From: Variovorax jilinensis | GTDB taxonomy: Bacteria; Pseudomonadota; Gammaproteobacteria; Burkholderiales; Burkholderiaceae_C | DNA length: 64,000 nucleotides | Assembly: GCF_030316885.1 (NCBI RefSeq) | Contig: NZ_JASZYQ010000002.1 | Location: 566,001 to 630,000, forward strand | Direction of reading: 5' to 3' | Shown here: one piece after another, positions 17,360 through 26,551 of the stretch | Layout: each line of letters begins with the position of its first letter | Position numbering within the stretch: position 1 is the stretch's first letter | Translations under genes and position numbers: made by a program | Notes under the pieces: generated by a model | Databases searched by the model: none | Seen by the model: only the letters and a program-made list of their open reading frames with translations | Told to the model about the DNA's origin: nothing

Positions 17360-18631
17360 TCAGGCAGCCTGCATCCGGGCGAGGCGCTCGGAGGCGGGCG
17401 GATGCGAATAGTAGAACTTCACGAAGACCGGGTCGGGTGTGAGGGTCGAGGCGTTGTCCTTGTAGAGCTTGAGCAGCGCGGCCGAAAGGTCGGCCCCGCT
17501 GGTCTGGGCGATCGCGTAGGCGTCGGCCTCGAACTCGTGCTTGCGCGAGATCCGCACCGGCAGCGGTGCGATGAAGAAGCCGAACACCGGCATCACGAGC
17601 ATGAACAGCAGGATCGCGAGCGCATCGTTCGGCGCCGCGAGGTTCGGCTGCACGCCCAGGCCGGTGTAGAACCAGGTGTGGGCCGAGAGCCAGCCCAGCA
17701 GCGCGAAGCCCGCCAGGCTCAGCGCGAACATCGCGGCCATGCGCTTCATCACGTGCTTGTGGCGGAAATGGCCGAGCTCGTGCGCGAGCACCGCCTCGAC
17801 CTCGCCGGCATCGAGCTGGCGCAGCAGCGTGTCGTAGAACACCACGCGCTTGCTGGCGCCGAAACCCGTGAAGTAGGCGTTGGCATGCGCGCTGCGCCGG
17901 CTGCCGTCCATCACGAACAGGCCCTTGGCCGCGAAGCCGCAGCGCTGCATCAGCGCGTTGACCCGTTCCTTGAGCGCGATGTCGTCGAGCGGCTTGAACT
18001 TGTTGAACAGCGGCGCGATGAAGGTCGGATACACCAGCATCAGCAGCAGGTTGAAGCCCATCCAGGCGGCCCACGCCCACAGCCACCAGAGCTGGCCCGC
18101 GGCGCCCATGAGCCAGAGGATCAGCGCTGCGATCGGCAGGCCGATCAGAACGCCGAGCAGCACGCCCTTGACCGAATCGGCCAGCCACAGACGCCAGGTC
18201 ATCTTGTTGAAGCCGAAGCGTTCCTCGAGCCTGAAGGTCTGCCAGAGCGTGAAAGGCAGTTCGGCCAGCGCGCCGATCAGCGTGAAGGCGGCCAGCAGCG
18301 CGAGCTGCTGCCACATGCCGCCGCCGAGCCAGTCGAGCAGCACGCGGTTGAGCAGGTCGAGGCCGCCGAACAGGGTCCAGGCCAGCAGCACGGCTGCGCC
18401 CCAGGCCATCTCGATCAGGCCGAAGCGGGTCTTGGCGACCGTGTAGTCGGCAGCCTTCTGGTGCGCGGCCAGCGTGATGGCCTGCTCGAAAGGCGCCGGC
18501 ACCGCGTGCCGGTGGCGCGCCACATGGCGCACCTGGCGGCTGGCGAGCCAGAACTTGACGGCCAGGCCCGCGACCAGCGCGAGCGCGAAGGCCATCGTGA
18601 GGATGAGGGGAGCGGCAAGGGGCGTCGGCAT
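17360..18631 (-). CDS. M48 family (Ste24/CAAX prenyl protease-like) metallopeptidase
   Basis: 423 residues with seven or so hydrophobic segments, and the zinc site [13 protein letters not shown] near residue 280, the HExxH of M48 peptidases. A distal EFEADAYA supplies the third ligand. The N-terminal region ([17 protein letters not shown]) is typical of the Ste24 branch, membrane proteases that degrade damaged membrane proteins in bacteria. The ATG at 18631 starts the first membrane segment. It is divergent from orn over 76 bp and heads the protease-phhB-rsgA unit. No ribosome-binding site is visible. Confidence 0.92.
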   Translation of the reverse strand: MPTPLAAPLILTMAFALALVAGLAVKFWLASRQVRHVARHRHAVPAPFEQAITLAAHQKAADYTVAKTRFGLIEMAWGAAVLLAWTLFGGLDLLNRVLLDWLGGGMWQQLALLAAFTLIGALAELPFTLWQTFRLEERFGFNKMTWRLWLADSVKGVLLGVLIGLPIAALILWLMGAAGQLWWLWAWAAWMGFNLLLMLVYPTFIAPLFNKFKPLDDIALKERVNALMQRCGFAAKGLFVMDGSRRSAHANAYFTGFGASKRVVFYDTLLRQLDAGEVEAVLAHELGHFRHKHVMKRMAAMFALSLAGFALLGWLSAHTWFYTGLGVQPNLAAPNDALAILLFMLVMPVFGFFIAPLPVRISRKHEFEADAYAIAQTSGADLSAALLKLYKDNASTLTPDPVFVKFYYSHPPASERLARMQAA

Positions 18632-18639
18632 GGCGGTCG

Positions 18640-18645
18640 AGTTTA
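18640..18645 (-). promoter_or_regulatory. -10-like TAAACT 8 nt before the M48 protease start
   Basis: Reading the minus strand, TAAACT is followed by eight bases and the ATG at 18631. No Shine-Dalgarno sequence fits in the gap. Confidence 0.35.
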
Positions 18646-18695
18646 GCCCCGGCCTCCGCGCGAGCGGCCGGCAGAGTCCCTGCCGGGCCATCGAC

Positions 18696-18701
18696 GACAA
18701 T
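18696..18701 (+). promoter_or_regulatory. -10-like GACAAT 6 nt before the orn start
   Basis: GACAAT is followed by CGACCG and the ATG at 18708. There is no Shine-Dalgarno sequence, so a leaderless transcript is possible. Confidence 0.35.
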
Positions 18702-18707
18702 CGACCG

Positions 18708-19295
18708 ATGCCTGAATCCACCGACACGACCGCGCCCGCCACGCTCAAGAAGAGCGATCAGAACCTCGTCTGGCTCGATTGCGAGATGAGCGGCCTGGAC
18801 CCCGAGAAAGAGCGCCTGCTCGAGATCGCGGTGGTCGTCACCGGCCCCGACCTGACCCCGCGCATCGAGGGACCGGTGCTCGTGATCCACCAGAGCGATG
18901 CCGTGCTCGACGCCATGGATGCCTGGAACAAGGGAACGCACGGGCGCAGCGGGCTGATCGACAAGGTCAAGGCCTCGGAGATCGACGAGGCCACGGCCGA
19001 GCGGCAGCTGATCGATTTCATCTCGCGCTACATCCCGAAGGGCGGTTCGCCGATGTGCGGCAACACCATCGGCCAGGACCGGCGCTTCCTGGTCAAGTAC
19101 ATGCCCAAGCTCGAGGCCTATTTCCACTACCGCAACCTCGACGTCAGCACGCTGAAGGAGCTGGCCAAGCGCTGGAAGCCGGCCGCCTACAACGGCTTCA
19201 AGAAGCAGCAGGCCCATACGGCGCTGGCCGACGTCCATGAGTCGATCGAGGAACTGGCCCACTACCGCGATACCTTCCTTCGTTTGCAGGATTAG
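18708..19295 (+). CDS. orn: Oligoribonuclease
   Basis: 195 residues of the DEDDh exonuclease family. It has [14 protein letters not shown] (first D and E), [15 protein letters not shown], the [14 protein letters not shown] block and [14 protein letters not shown] (His and last Asp). Orn degrades 2-5-nt RNA fragments and pGpG, the last step of mRNA decay and of cyclic-di-GMP breakdown. The N-terminus is about 15 residues longer than E. coli Orn. It is divergent from the M48 protease gene. Confidence 0.97.
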   Translation: MPESTDTTAPATLKKSDQNLVWLDCEMSGLDPEKERLLEIAVVVTGPDLTPRIEGPVLVIHQSDAVLDAMDAWNKGTHGRSGLIDKVKASEIDEATAERQLIDFISRYIPKGGSPMCGNTIGQDRRFLVKYMPKLEAYFHYRNLDVSTLKELAKRWKPAAYNGFKKQQAHTALADVHESIEELAHYRDTFLRLQD

Positions 19296-19315
19296 GTAAA
19301 AACCCGAGTTCGTGC

Positions 19316-19542
19316 CATAATCGCAGGCTACGCTGAACAAGAGATTTTTATTCAGCGTTTTCTTGCATCTCCCTATCTTGCACATCGCGCCTGAGGTTTG
19401 AGGGCTTCCACTCGTTGGAACCCCACCCGAAAAGGCCGCAGCGAAGACGAAAGTCGAATGCTGAACGTCGTTGGATGGTTGATGTTTTTCACCACCCGAC
19501 GGAGCGCCGCCCACGGCAGCGCTTGCGTTTGAGATTGAACAA
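19316..19542 (+). promoter_or_regulatory. Promoter and structured leader of the DEAD-box helicase gene
   Basis: A -10-like CATAAT (19316-19321) is followed by CGCAGGCT, similar to the rpsP promoter. The ~215-nt leader then holds a hairpin CGCTGAA (19331-19337) / TTCAGCG (19351-19357) followed by TTTTCTT, and a second hairpin GGG-TTCCA (19402-19410) / TGGAA-CCC (19416-19424). The first looks like a weak intrinsic terminator about 10 nt into the transcript. Long leaders are known for cold-regulated RNA helicase genes; regulation here is inferred. Confidence 0.5.
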
Positions 19543-21447
19543 ATGACCGACGCTTTTGAAGCGCAGGGCGAATTCGCGCCTGTGCAATCCGATGATTTCG
19601 CAGTTTCCCCCGTGACCGACGTCGCGGGCGAATCGAACGCCGCCCCGGTGGCCACCGACACGTCCGTGCTCGAGGCCCTGGATGCGGTGGATACCACCCC
19701 CGCCGAACCCAAGCTGCCGAACGGCTTCGTGAAGCTGGGCCTCGCGCCCGAGCTGATCGCCGCCGTGGAAGACCTGGGCTTCACCCAGCCGACCACCGTG
19801 CAGGAGCAGGTGATCCCGCGCGCCATGACAGCAAGCGGCGGCGCCGGCCGCTTCGTCGACCTGATGGTCTCGAGCCAGACCGGCAGCGGCAAGACCGCCG
19901 CCTTCCTGCTGCCCGTGCTGCACACCCTGCTCCAGCGCCAGGCCGAAGCCGAAGCCGCCGCCAGGGCCGAGTTCCAGCGCCTGGCCGCCGAAGCCGCCGC
20001 CCGTGGCGAAGCGCCGCCCAAGAAGGCCAAGCGCAAGGACCCGACCAACACGCGCAACTTCAAGGCCGCCACGCCCGGCGCCCTGATCCTGTGCCCGACG
20101 CGCGAACTCGCGCAGCAGGTCGCCCATGATGCGATCGACCTGGTCAAGCATTGCCGCGGCCTGCGCATCGCGAGCGTGGTGGGCGGCATGCCCTACCAGC
20201 TTCAGATCGCCAAGTTGCAGAACGCCGACCTGGTGGTTGCCACGCCGGGCCGCCTGCTCGACCTCCAGCGCTCGATGCAGATCAAGCTCGACCAGGTCAA
20301 GTTCCTGGTCGTCGACGAGGCCGACCGCATGCTCGACCTCGGCTTCGCGGACGACCTCGCCGAAGTCAACCAGCTCACGATCGAGCGCCAGCAGACCATG
20401 ATGTTCAGCGCCACCTTCGCGCCGCGCATCCAGCAACTGGCCCAGCGCGTGATGCGCGAGCCGCAGCGCGTGACCATCGACAGCCCGCAGGAAAAGCACG
20501 CCAACATCAAGCAGAGCCTGTTCTGGGCCGACAGCATGCAGCACAAGCGCAAGCTGCTCGACCACTGGCTGCGCGACACCACCATCAACCAGGCGATCGT
20601 CTTCGCGAGCACGCAGGTCGAGTGCGACGGTCTCGCCAACGACCTGCAGCAGGACGGCTTCAGCGCCGTCGCGCTGCACGGCGCGCTGAGCCAGGGCCTG
20701 CGCAACCGCCGCCTGATGGCGCTGCGCCAGGGCCAGGTGCAGATCCTGGTCGCGACCGACGTGGCCGCGCGCGGCATCGACGTGCCGACCATCACGCACG
20801 TCTTCAACTACGGCCTGCCGATGAAGGCCGAGGACTACACGCACCGCATCGGCCGCACCGGCCGTGCTGGCCGCGATGGCCTGGCGATCACCTTCGCCGA
20901 GCAGCGCGACCGCCGCCGCATCTTCGACATCGAGGCCTACACGCGCCAGCAGTTCAAGTCCGAGGTCATCCCGGGCCTCGAGCCGCAGCAGCGCGCGCCG
21001 CAATCGCGCCCGCAGGGCGACTTCGGTGGCCGTGGTGGCCGCGACAACTTCTCGCGCGATCGCAAGTTCGGCGGCGCCGGTGGTCATCGCGGTGGCAACG
21101 CGGGCGGCTACGGTGGTGGCGGCAGCAACTACGCGGGCGCCAGCGGCTTCAACGACCGCAATGCACGCGGTCCGGGCGCCGGCGCGCCGCGCGGCTTCCA
21201 GAACCCGGCCAACGCCGGTTTCGGCGGCGGCCGCGATGAAGGCGGCTACGGCCGCAAGCCGGGCTGGGGCGACAACGCGCCGCGCGGCAACTTCGGTGGC
21301 GGCCGTGGCGAGGGCTTCGCCCCGCGCGGCGGCGACGGCTTCGCACCGCGCGGCCATGCCGGTGGCCACGCCGGCCATGGCGGCGGCGGCAAGGTGTTCG
21401 TGCCGCGCGATGCGCAGAAGCCGCGCGGCTTCAAGCCCACGCGCTGA
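19543..21447 (+). CDS. DEAD-box ATP-dependent RNA helicase (RhlE type) with RGG-rich tail
   Basis: 634 residues. Helicase motifs in order: Q motif near TQPTTVQEQ, I SQTGSGKT (111-118), Ia PTRELAQQ, II DEAD (258-261), III SAT (289-291), VI HRIGRTGRAG (434-443). A charged insert of about 45 residues (130-175) separates motifs I and Ia and is unusual for short RhlE proteins. After about 485 the protein is Gly/Arg/Phe-rich with repeated GGRG and RGG-like units, ending in a Lys/Pro tail; such tails bind RNA and favour condensate formation. It probably remodels ribosomal or mRNA structures. The gene stands alone and has a long leader. Confidence 0.95.
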   Translation: MTDAFEAQGEFAPVQSDDFAVSPVTDVAGESNAAPVATDTSVLEALDAVDTTPAEPKLPNGFVKLGLAPELIAAVEDLGFTQPTTVQEQVIPRAMTASGGAGRFVDLMVSSQTGSGKTAAFLLPVLHTLLQRQAEAEAAARAEFQRLAAEAAARGEAPPKKAKRKDPTNTRNFKAATPGALILCPTRELAQQVAHDAIDLVKHCRGLRIASVVGGMPYQLQIAKLQNADLVVATPGRLLDLQRSMQIKLDQVKFLVVDEADRMLDLGFADDLAEVNQLTIERQQTMMFSATFAPRIQQLAQRVMREPQRVTIDSPQEKHANIKQSLFWADSMQHKRKLLDHWLRDTTINQAIVFASTQVECDGLANDLQQDGFSAVALHGALSQGLRNRRLMALRQGQVQILVATDVAARGIDVPTITHVFNYGLPMKAEDYTHRIGRTGRAGRDGLAITFAEQRDRRRIFDIEAYTRQQFKSEVIPGLEPQQRAPQSRPQGDFGGRGGRDNFSRDRKFGGAGGHRGGNAGGYGGGGSNYAGASGFNDRNARGPGAGAPRGFQNPANAGFGGGRDEGGYGRKPGWGDNAPRGNFGGGRGEGFAPRGGDGFAPRGHAGGHAGHGGGGKVFVPRDAQKPRGFKPTR

Positions 21448-21480
21448 CATTCAGGCGCGCGGTTCGTTCCGGACCGCATG

Positions 21481-21521
21481 GCGACAAAGATCGAGGCCCG
21501 CATTCGTGCGGGCCTTGTCGC
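21481..21521 (+). terminator. Long hairpin after the helicase gene
   Basis: AGGCCCGCA (21494-21502), a TTCG tetraloop, then TGCGGGCCT (21507-21515). The outer arms GCGACAA (21481-21487) / TTGTCGC (21515-21521) can extend it. The U-tract is poor, so termination is likely but not certain. Confidence 0.6.
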
Positions 21522-21623
21522 ATCTGAAGCCCGATAAGGGCTGGGAGGCTGCGGGAGATCGATCGCCGCCGTGCCCGCCCACGCACGCATGCAGGACCCG
21601 AACCCACCGATCGAGCGCACGGC

Positions 21624-21647
21624 TAAAATGTTTAGTTGTCAACTTTA
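21624..21647 (+). promoter_or_regulatory. Promoter with a MarR-type palindrome at the SDR operon
   Basis: A -10-like TAAAAT (21624-21629) is directly followed by TTTAGTTGTCAACTTTA, whose core AGTTG-T-CAACT (21634-21644) is an inverted repeat over the expected transcription start. MarR repressors bind palindromes of this size and position, and a MarR gene lies in the operon. Binding is inference. Confidence 0.55.
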
Positions 21648-21659
21648 TCGGGAGAAGAC

Positions 21660-22433
21660 ATGAATCCAGCTTTCGAGGGACGCCATGCGGTCGTGACCGG
21701 CGCTGCGCGCGGCATCGGTGCCGAGATCGCGCGCACGCTGGCCGCGCAGGGCGCGCGGATCGGTCTGCTCGGGCGCGACCGCGCGGCGCTGGAGCGCGTG
21801 CGCGAGACGCTGCCGGGCGGCGGGCACGGCGTTGCCGCTGCAGACGTGGCGGACCCGGCCTCGGTGGCCGCGGCCTTCGAGGCGCTGCGGACGGACTGCG
21901 GCCCGGTGGCCATCCTCGTCAACAACGCGGGGCAGGCCGAGAGCGCGCCCTTCATGAAGACCTCGGTCGAGCTCTGGCAGCGCATGCTGGCGGTCAACCT
22001 CACGGGCAGCTTCCTGTGCGCGCAGGCCGCGCTGCCCGACATGCTCGACGCCGGCCGGGGCCGCATCGTCAACATCGCGAGCACTGCGGGCCAGAAGGGC
22101 TACGCCTACGTGGCCGCCTACAGCGCGGCCAAGCACGGTGTCATCGGGCTCACGCGCTCGCTGGCGCTCGAGCTGGCACGCAAGGGCATCACGGTGAACG
22201 CGGTGTGCCCGGGCTACACCGACACCGACATCCTGCGCGCCAGCGTCGCCAACGTGGTCGGCAAGACCGGGCGCAGCGAGGCCGATGCGCTGGCCGAATT
22301 CGCGGGAGTCAATCCGCAGCGGCGCATCGTGCAGCCGGCCGAGGTCGCGGATGCGGTGCGCTGGCTCTGCGGCGAGGCCGCCGCATCGGTGACAGGCCAG
22401 TCGATCTCGGTCGCCGGCGGCGAAGTGCAATGA
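21660..22433 (+). CDS. Short-chain dehydrogenase/reductase, BadH-like
   Basis: 257 residues, classical SDR. The NAD(P) motif is TGAARGIG (13-20), NNAG lies at 88-91, and the catalytic Ser near 141, Tyr154 and Lys158 are in the order S...YSAAK. It resembles 3-hydroxyacyl or 2-hydroxycyclohexane-carboxyl-CoA dehydrogenases (BadH). GGGAGAAG precedes the ATG at 21660. It leads a three-gene operon with a MarR regulator and a hydroxybenzoyl-CoA-type thioesterase, all with 4-nt overlaps, which suggests aromatic or alicyclic acyl-CoA metabolism. The substrate is not shown by the sequence. Confidence 0.9.
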   Translation: MNPAFEGRHAVVTGAARGIGAEIARTLAAQGARIGLLGRDRAALERVRETLPGGGHGVAAADVADPASVAAAFEALRTDCGPVAILVNNAGQAESAPFMKTSVELWQRMLAVNLTGSFLCAQAALPDMLDAGRGRIVNIASTAGQKGYAYVAAYSAAKHGVIGLTRSLALELARKGITVNAVCPGYTDTDILRASVANVVGKTGRSEADALAEFAGVNPQRRIVQPAEVADAVRWLCGEAAASVTGQSISVAGGEVQ

Positions 22434-22969
22434 GCGACGACCCGCACGATCCCTCGCGCGCGGCGCTCAGCGACGCCGAGGAGCTGGGCCACGAGGCCCG
22501 CGCCGGTCACGACGACCACGCGGTACTCAAGCTGTGGCTGCGCATGCTGGCCAGCACGACGCAGATCGAGGCCGAGATCCGCAAGCGGCTGCGCGAGCGC
22601 TTCGGCATCACCCTCGCGCGCTTCGACTACATGGCGCAGCTCTACCGCTACCGGGACGGACTCAAGATGCGCGTGCTCTCGCGCTACCTGATGGTGACCG
22701 GTGGCAACGTCACCGGCCTGACCGACGAGCTGGAGCGCGAAGGCGTGGTCTCGCGCACGCCGAGCCCGGACGACCGGCGCTCCTGGATCGTCAGCCTCAC
22801 GGCCAAGGGCCGGCGCAACTTCGAGGCCATGGCGGCGGAGCACGAGCAGTGGATCCACGAGATGTTCGCGGGCCTCGACCTCAAGACCGTGCGCCAGCTG
22901 CACAGCCAGCTCGGCCAGCTGCGCGTGCACCTGATGCGCGGCGACGGCGCGGACGAGGCCGCGCCATGA
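22430..22969 (+). CDS. MarR-family transcriptional regulator
   Basis: 179 residues with a winged helix-turn-helix: [22 protein letters not shown] is the recognition helix region (about residues 80-101) and [20 protein letters not shown] the wing. The first 35 residues are an acidic, probably flexible extension. Members are dimers released from DNA by aromatic acids or acyl-CoAs. Its ATG overlaps the SDR stop (ATGA) and its stop overlaps the thioesterase start. The palindrome at the operon promoter is a likely autoregulatory site. Confidence 0.92.
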   Translation: MSDDPHDPSRAALSDAEELGHEARAGHDDHAVLKLWLRMLASTTQIEAEIRKRLRERFGITLARFDYMAQLYRYRDGLKMRVLSRYLMVTGGNVTGLTDELEREGVVSRTPSPDDRRSWIVSLTAKGRRNFEAMAAEHEQWIHEMFAGLDLKTVRQLHSQLGQLRVHLMRGDGADEAAP

Positions 22970-23388
22970 CCGCGGCGGCGCCCACGTTCCGCCGCGACAG
23001 GCCGATCCGCTTCTCGGACTGCGACCCGGCCGGGATCGTCTTCTATCCGCAGTACTTCGTGATGTTCAACGGCCTGGTGGAGGACTGGATCGACGCCCTC
23101 GGCATCGGCTACCAGCGGCTGATCGTGCAGCAGCGCGTCGGCCTGCCGACGGTGCGGCTCGAGGCCGATTTCCGCGCCGTGAGCCGCTTCGGCGACCGCG
23201 TCGCCCTGTCGCTCGCGGTGGAACGCCTGGGCGGCCGCTCGCTGACCCTGGCGCTGCAATGCACCGGCGTCGACGGCGAGCTTCGCATGCAGATGCGCCA
23301 GGTGCTCGTGACGACGTCGCTCGACACCCATCTCGCGATCGATGTTCCGGCGACGCTGCGCGACGCGATCCTGAGCGGCTCGCACTGA
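22966..23388 (+). CDS. Hot-dog acyl-CoA thioesterase (4-hydroxybenzoyl-CoA thioesterase type)
   Basis: 140 residues of the YbgC/4HBT hot-dog fold. It has the catalytic-Asp motif FSDCDPAGIVFYPQYF (Asp of DPAG) near residues 16-31, followed by FNGLVEDWIDALG. Such enzymes hydrolyse aromatic or short acyl-CoA thioesters. It is the last gene of the SDR-MarR-thioesterase operon, overlapping the MarR gene by 4 nt. The operon partner set suggests removal of a dead-end acyl-CoA. Confidence 0.92.
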   Translation: MTAAAPTFRRDRPIRFSDCDPAGIVFYPQYFVMFNGLVEDWIDALGIGYQRLIVQQRVGLPTVRLEADFRAVSRFGDRVALSLAVERLGGRSLTLALQCTGVDGELRMQMRQVLVTTSLDTHLAIDVPATLRDAILSGSH

Positions 23389-23422
23389 TCGGGATCTCGT
23401 GCCGCGCCGCAGGGGTTGCGGC

Positions 23423-24913
23423 ATGATCGACGTTCCGACCCTCAACGACCGAAAGCCCCGCATGGCACGCGACCAGAGCGCCGAGCCCGCCACCGATGTC
23501 GACCACAGGGCCGAAGCCCTGGCGAGCGCCTTCACCGAGCCAATGCCGAGCGTCGAGCAGCGCATGGCCGCCGGCAAGGCCCTGCGCGAACGTGTTCCGC
23601 GCGCCAGCCACGGCGCGTTCGAGCGCATGCCGAAGGTCGACCCGCTGGCGATCCTCGCGGCGCAGGCCACCAGCCGGCTCGCGGAGCTGGTGCCGGTGCG
23701 CCATGCGCGCATGCTTCAATCGCCGTTCGCCTTCCTGCGCGGCTCGGCCGCGGTCATGGCGGCCGACCTCGCAGGCAGTCCGGCCACCGGCCTGCAGGTG
23801 CAGGCCTGCGGCGACATGCACGTCGCGAACTTCGGCGTCTTCGCCTCGGCCGAGCGGCAGCTGGTGTTCGCGATCAACGACTTCGACGAGACCCGGCCCG
23901 GTCCCTGGGAGTGGGACGTCAAGCGGCTGGCGGCCAGTGCCTTCGTCGCGATGCAGCACCTGGGTGGCGACAAGTCCCAGCGCGAGGCGGCGGCCCGCGC
24001 CGCGGCCGAGAGCTATCGAATCCGCATGCGCCGCTACGCCGGCATGGGCCAGCTCGAGGTCTGGTACGACATGATCGACAGCAAGCGCCTGATCGAGTCA
24101 CTGCCGCCGGGCCTTCGCGGTGCAGCCGGAGCGGTGCTCGACAAGGCCCGCCGCCGCACGCACATGCAGGTGCTCGACAAGATGACCGACCTGGTCGACG
24201 CGCAGCACCGCATCGTCGAGCAGCGCCCCTTCATCGTGCGCTCGGCCCTGACCTCGAAGGGGCGTCCAGTCGGCGAAGCCATCGGCCACTGCCTGGCCCA
24301 GTACCTCGACTCGCTCGCCCCCGAGCGCCGCCTGCTCCTGTCGCGCTACCGCGTGGTCGATGCGGCGCAGAAGGTGGTCGGCGTGGGCAGCGTCGGCACG
24401 CGCTGCTGGATCGTGCTGATGCGGGGCCGCGACGACGACGATCCTCTTTTCCTGCAGTTCAAGGAGGCGCAGGCGTCGGTGCTCGAGGCCTGGCTACCCG
24501 ACGTGCCGGTGCCCGATGCGCCGACCAACCACGGCGAGCGCGTGGTGCGCGGGCAGCGACTGATCCAGGGTTCGCCCGACATCTTCCTGGGCTGGGGCGA
24601 GATCGACGGCGTGCATTTCTACATCCGCCAGCTGCGCGACATGAAGGGCGGCATGGACCTCGAGCCGGGCGAGACGACGCCGACCGGGCTCATCGAGTAC
24701 ACCCGGCTCTGCGGCTGGGCACTGGCGCTCGCGCATGCCAAGTCGGGCGACGCCGCGACGATCGGCGGCTATCTCGGCAAGTCGGACGTGTTCGACGATG
24801 CGCTGGTGGAATTCGCGACCGCCTATGCGGCGCAGACGCGCGCCGATCACGCCGCTTTCGAGGCGGCCGCGCGCGAGGGGTTGATCGAAGTGGCCGCGGT
24901 CGACAGGGCCTGA
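23423..24913 (+). CDS. DUF2252-family protein
   Basis: 496 residues of DUF2252, a family with a protein-kinase-like/aminoglycoside-phosphotransferase-like core but no settled function. Conserved features are CGDMHVANFGVF (the catalytic-loop-like H-x-N) and FAINDFDETRPGPWEWDVK (an Asp-x-Asp metal motif), followed by SVGTRCWIVLMRG and the C-terminal GWALALAHAKSGDA. The N-terminus has RVPRASHGAFERMPKVDPL, also characteristic. I chose the ATG at 23423; an ATG at 23462 is an alternative. It stands alone; no regulation is evident. The 253 bp after it (24914-25166) hold nothing I can recognise. Confidence 0.85.
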   Translation: MIDVPTLNDRKPRMARDQSAEPATDVDHRAEALASAFTEPMPSVEQRMAAGKALRERVPRASHGAFERMPKVDPLAILAAQATSRLAELVPVRHARMLQSPFAFLRGSAAVMAADLAGSPATGLQVQACGDMHVANFGVFASAERQLVFAINDFDETRPGPWEWDVKRLAASAFVAMQHLGGDKSQREAAARAAAESYRIRMRRYAGMGQLEVWYDMIDSKRLIESLPPGLRGAAGAVLDKARRRTHMQVLDKMTDLVDAQHRIVEQRPFIVRSALTSKGRPVGEAIGHCLAQYLDSLAPERRLLLSRYRVVDAAQKVVGVGSVGTRCWIVLMRGRDDDDPLFLQFKEAQASVLEAWLPDVPVPDAPTNHGERVVRGQRLIQGSPDIFLGWGEIDGVHFYIRQLRDMKGGMDLEPGETTPTGLIEYTRLCGWALALAHAKSGDAATIGGYLGKSDVFDDALVEFATAYAAQTRADHAAFEAAAREGLIEVAAVDRA

Positions 24914-25166
24914 ACACCGAAAGGCATGGCGGGGGGCGCCCGTCGATCCGCGGGCCCCGTGCAGCGCAGCGTGGGCATCGGACCTGCCGGATCCGGGCGA
25001 GTGCCACTTCGCGATTGCCGAAGGCTGGCTTCGGCATTCACTGATCCGCTCCGGGTTGTCGAGCGATAGAGTTCCGACGACCGCGCTTCGGGGCCTCGAC
25101 CCGGCGGTCATTGCCACTCTGCCGGCCGCGCATGCGGTCCAGCCGGCGCATCGCTACTGCTCACCC

Positions 25167-26525
25167 ATGAACGACCATCCAAGCCGCCACCTCGCCACCT
25201 TCGCCGCCGAGCTCTCGTTCGCGCAGATTCCCGAACCCGTGCTGCGGCGCGCCGAGGACCTGCTGCTCGACTGGCTGGGCTCGGTGCTGGCCGCGCGCGA
25301 GGCGAGGCCCGTGCGCAGCATCCTGCGCTTCGCCGAGGCCATGGGGCCCGCGGAGGGCGCGAGCGAGGTGCTGATCTCGCGCCGCGGCAGCTCGCCGGTC
25401 TTCGCGGCGCTGGTCAACGCCGCGGCCTCGCACTATGCCGAGCAGGACGACGTGCACAATGGTTCCGTGTTCCATCCGGCTGCCGTGGTCTTCGGGCCCG
25501 CCCTGGCCACTGCGCAGGCGCTGGGCGCCAGTGGCGCCCGCCTGCTGAGCGCGGTGGTCGCAGGCTACGAGACCGGAATCCGCGTCGGCGAATTCCTGGG
25601 CCGTTCGCACTACCGCACCTTCCACACCACGGCCACTGCCGGCACCCTGGCGGCCGCCGCGGCGGTCGGGCACCTGCTCGAACTCACGCCGGGCCAGATG
25701 CTTCATGCCTTCGGCTCCGCGGGCACGCAGTCGGCCGGCGTCTGGGAGTTCCTGCGCGACGCCGCCGATTCCAAGCAGCTGCATTGCGCCCATGCGGCGG
25801 CCAGCGGCCTGATGTCGGCGTGGCTCGCGAAGGACGGCTTCACCGGCGCGGCCCGGGTGCTCGAAGGCACGCAGGGCCTGGGCGTCGGCATGTCGACCGA
25901 TGCCGACGCGTCGCGGCTCGTCGACGGCCTCGGCACCCGCTGGACCCTGGCCGAGACCTCGTTCAAGTTCCACGCCTCCTGCCGCCATACGCACCCGGCC
26001 GCCGATGCGCTGCTGCAGGTCATGAGCCAGCACGGGCTGCGGGCCGCCGACATCGAATGCGTCACGGCGCATGTGCATCAGGGCGCGATCGACGTGCTCG
26101 GTCGCGTGGGCGTGCCGTCCACGGTGCACCAGGCCAAGTTCTCGATGGGCACGGTGCTGGGCCTGATCGCGGTCAATGGCCGCGCCGATCTCGCGGGCTT
26201 CGATCGCGATTTCCTGGCGCCTGAAGTCGCGAGCCTGCGCGATCGGGTCCGCATGGAGCTCGACCCCGAGGTCGATGCGGCCTATCCGGCACGCTGGATC
26301 GGCAAGATCAGCCTGATCACCAGGGACGGCCGGCGCCTTTCGGGCCGGGTCGACGAACCCAAGGGCGACCCGGGAAATACGTTGAGCCGGACCGAGATCG
26401 AGGACAAGATGAAGCGCCTCGCGCAATACGGCGGGTCCGCCACGCCGCAGCAGACCCAGGCGCTGTGCGATCGGATCTGGTCGATCGCCGAAGCGCCGAA
26501 TGTCGGCCGGATGATGGAAGACTGA
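25167..26525 (+). CDS. MmgE/PrpD-family protein
   Basis: 452 residues of the 2-methylcitrate dehydratase / cis-aconitate decarboxylase-like fold. It has the family's start (HLATFAAELSFAQIPEPVLRRAE region), GYETGIRVGEFLG, TTATAGTLAAAAAVGHLL, the small-residue block GSAGTQSAGVWEF, and the KFHASCRHTHPAADAL loop near the active site. There is no prp operon around it, so this is one of the many MmgE/PrpD paralogues of unknown substrate, often linked to carboxylic-acid catabolism. The ATG at 25167 gives the family N-terminus. It is convergent with a LysR gene 26 bp away, a common arrangement for regulator and target. Confidence 0.9.
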   Translation: MNDHPSRHLATFAAELSFAQIPEPVLRRAEDLLLDWLGSVLAAREARPVRSILRFAEAMGPAEGASEVLISRRGSSPVFAALVNAAASHYAEQDDVHNGSVFHPAAVVFGPALATAQALGASGARLLSAVVAGYETGIRVGEFLGRSHYRTFHTTATAGTLAAAAAVGHLLELTPGQMLHAFGSAGTQSAGVWEFLRDAADSKQLHCAHAAASGLMSAWLAKDGFTGAARVLEGTQGLGVGMSTDADASRLVDGLGTRWTLAETSFKFHASCRHTHPAADALLQVMSQHGLRAADIECVTAHVHQGAIDVLGRVGVPSTVHQAKFSMGTVLGLIAVNGRADLAGFDRDFLAPEVASLRDRVRMELDPEVDAAYPARWIGKISLITRDGRRLSGRVDEPKGDPGNTLSRTEIEDKMKRLAQYGGSATPQQTQALCDRIWSIAEAPNVGRMMED

Positions 26526-26551
26526 AGAAACGGCCCGGGTCTTGTCGCTGC

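Noticed and set aside
17010-20189. Minus-strand ORF of about 1,059 codons through orn and the helicase
   Set aside because: Only the final 111 codons form PhhB; the rest is antisense to orn and the DEAD-box gene or out of frame with the M48 protease.
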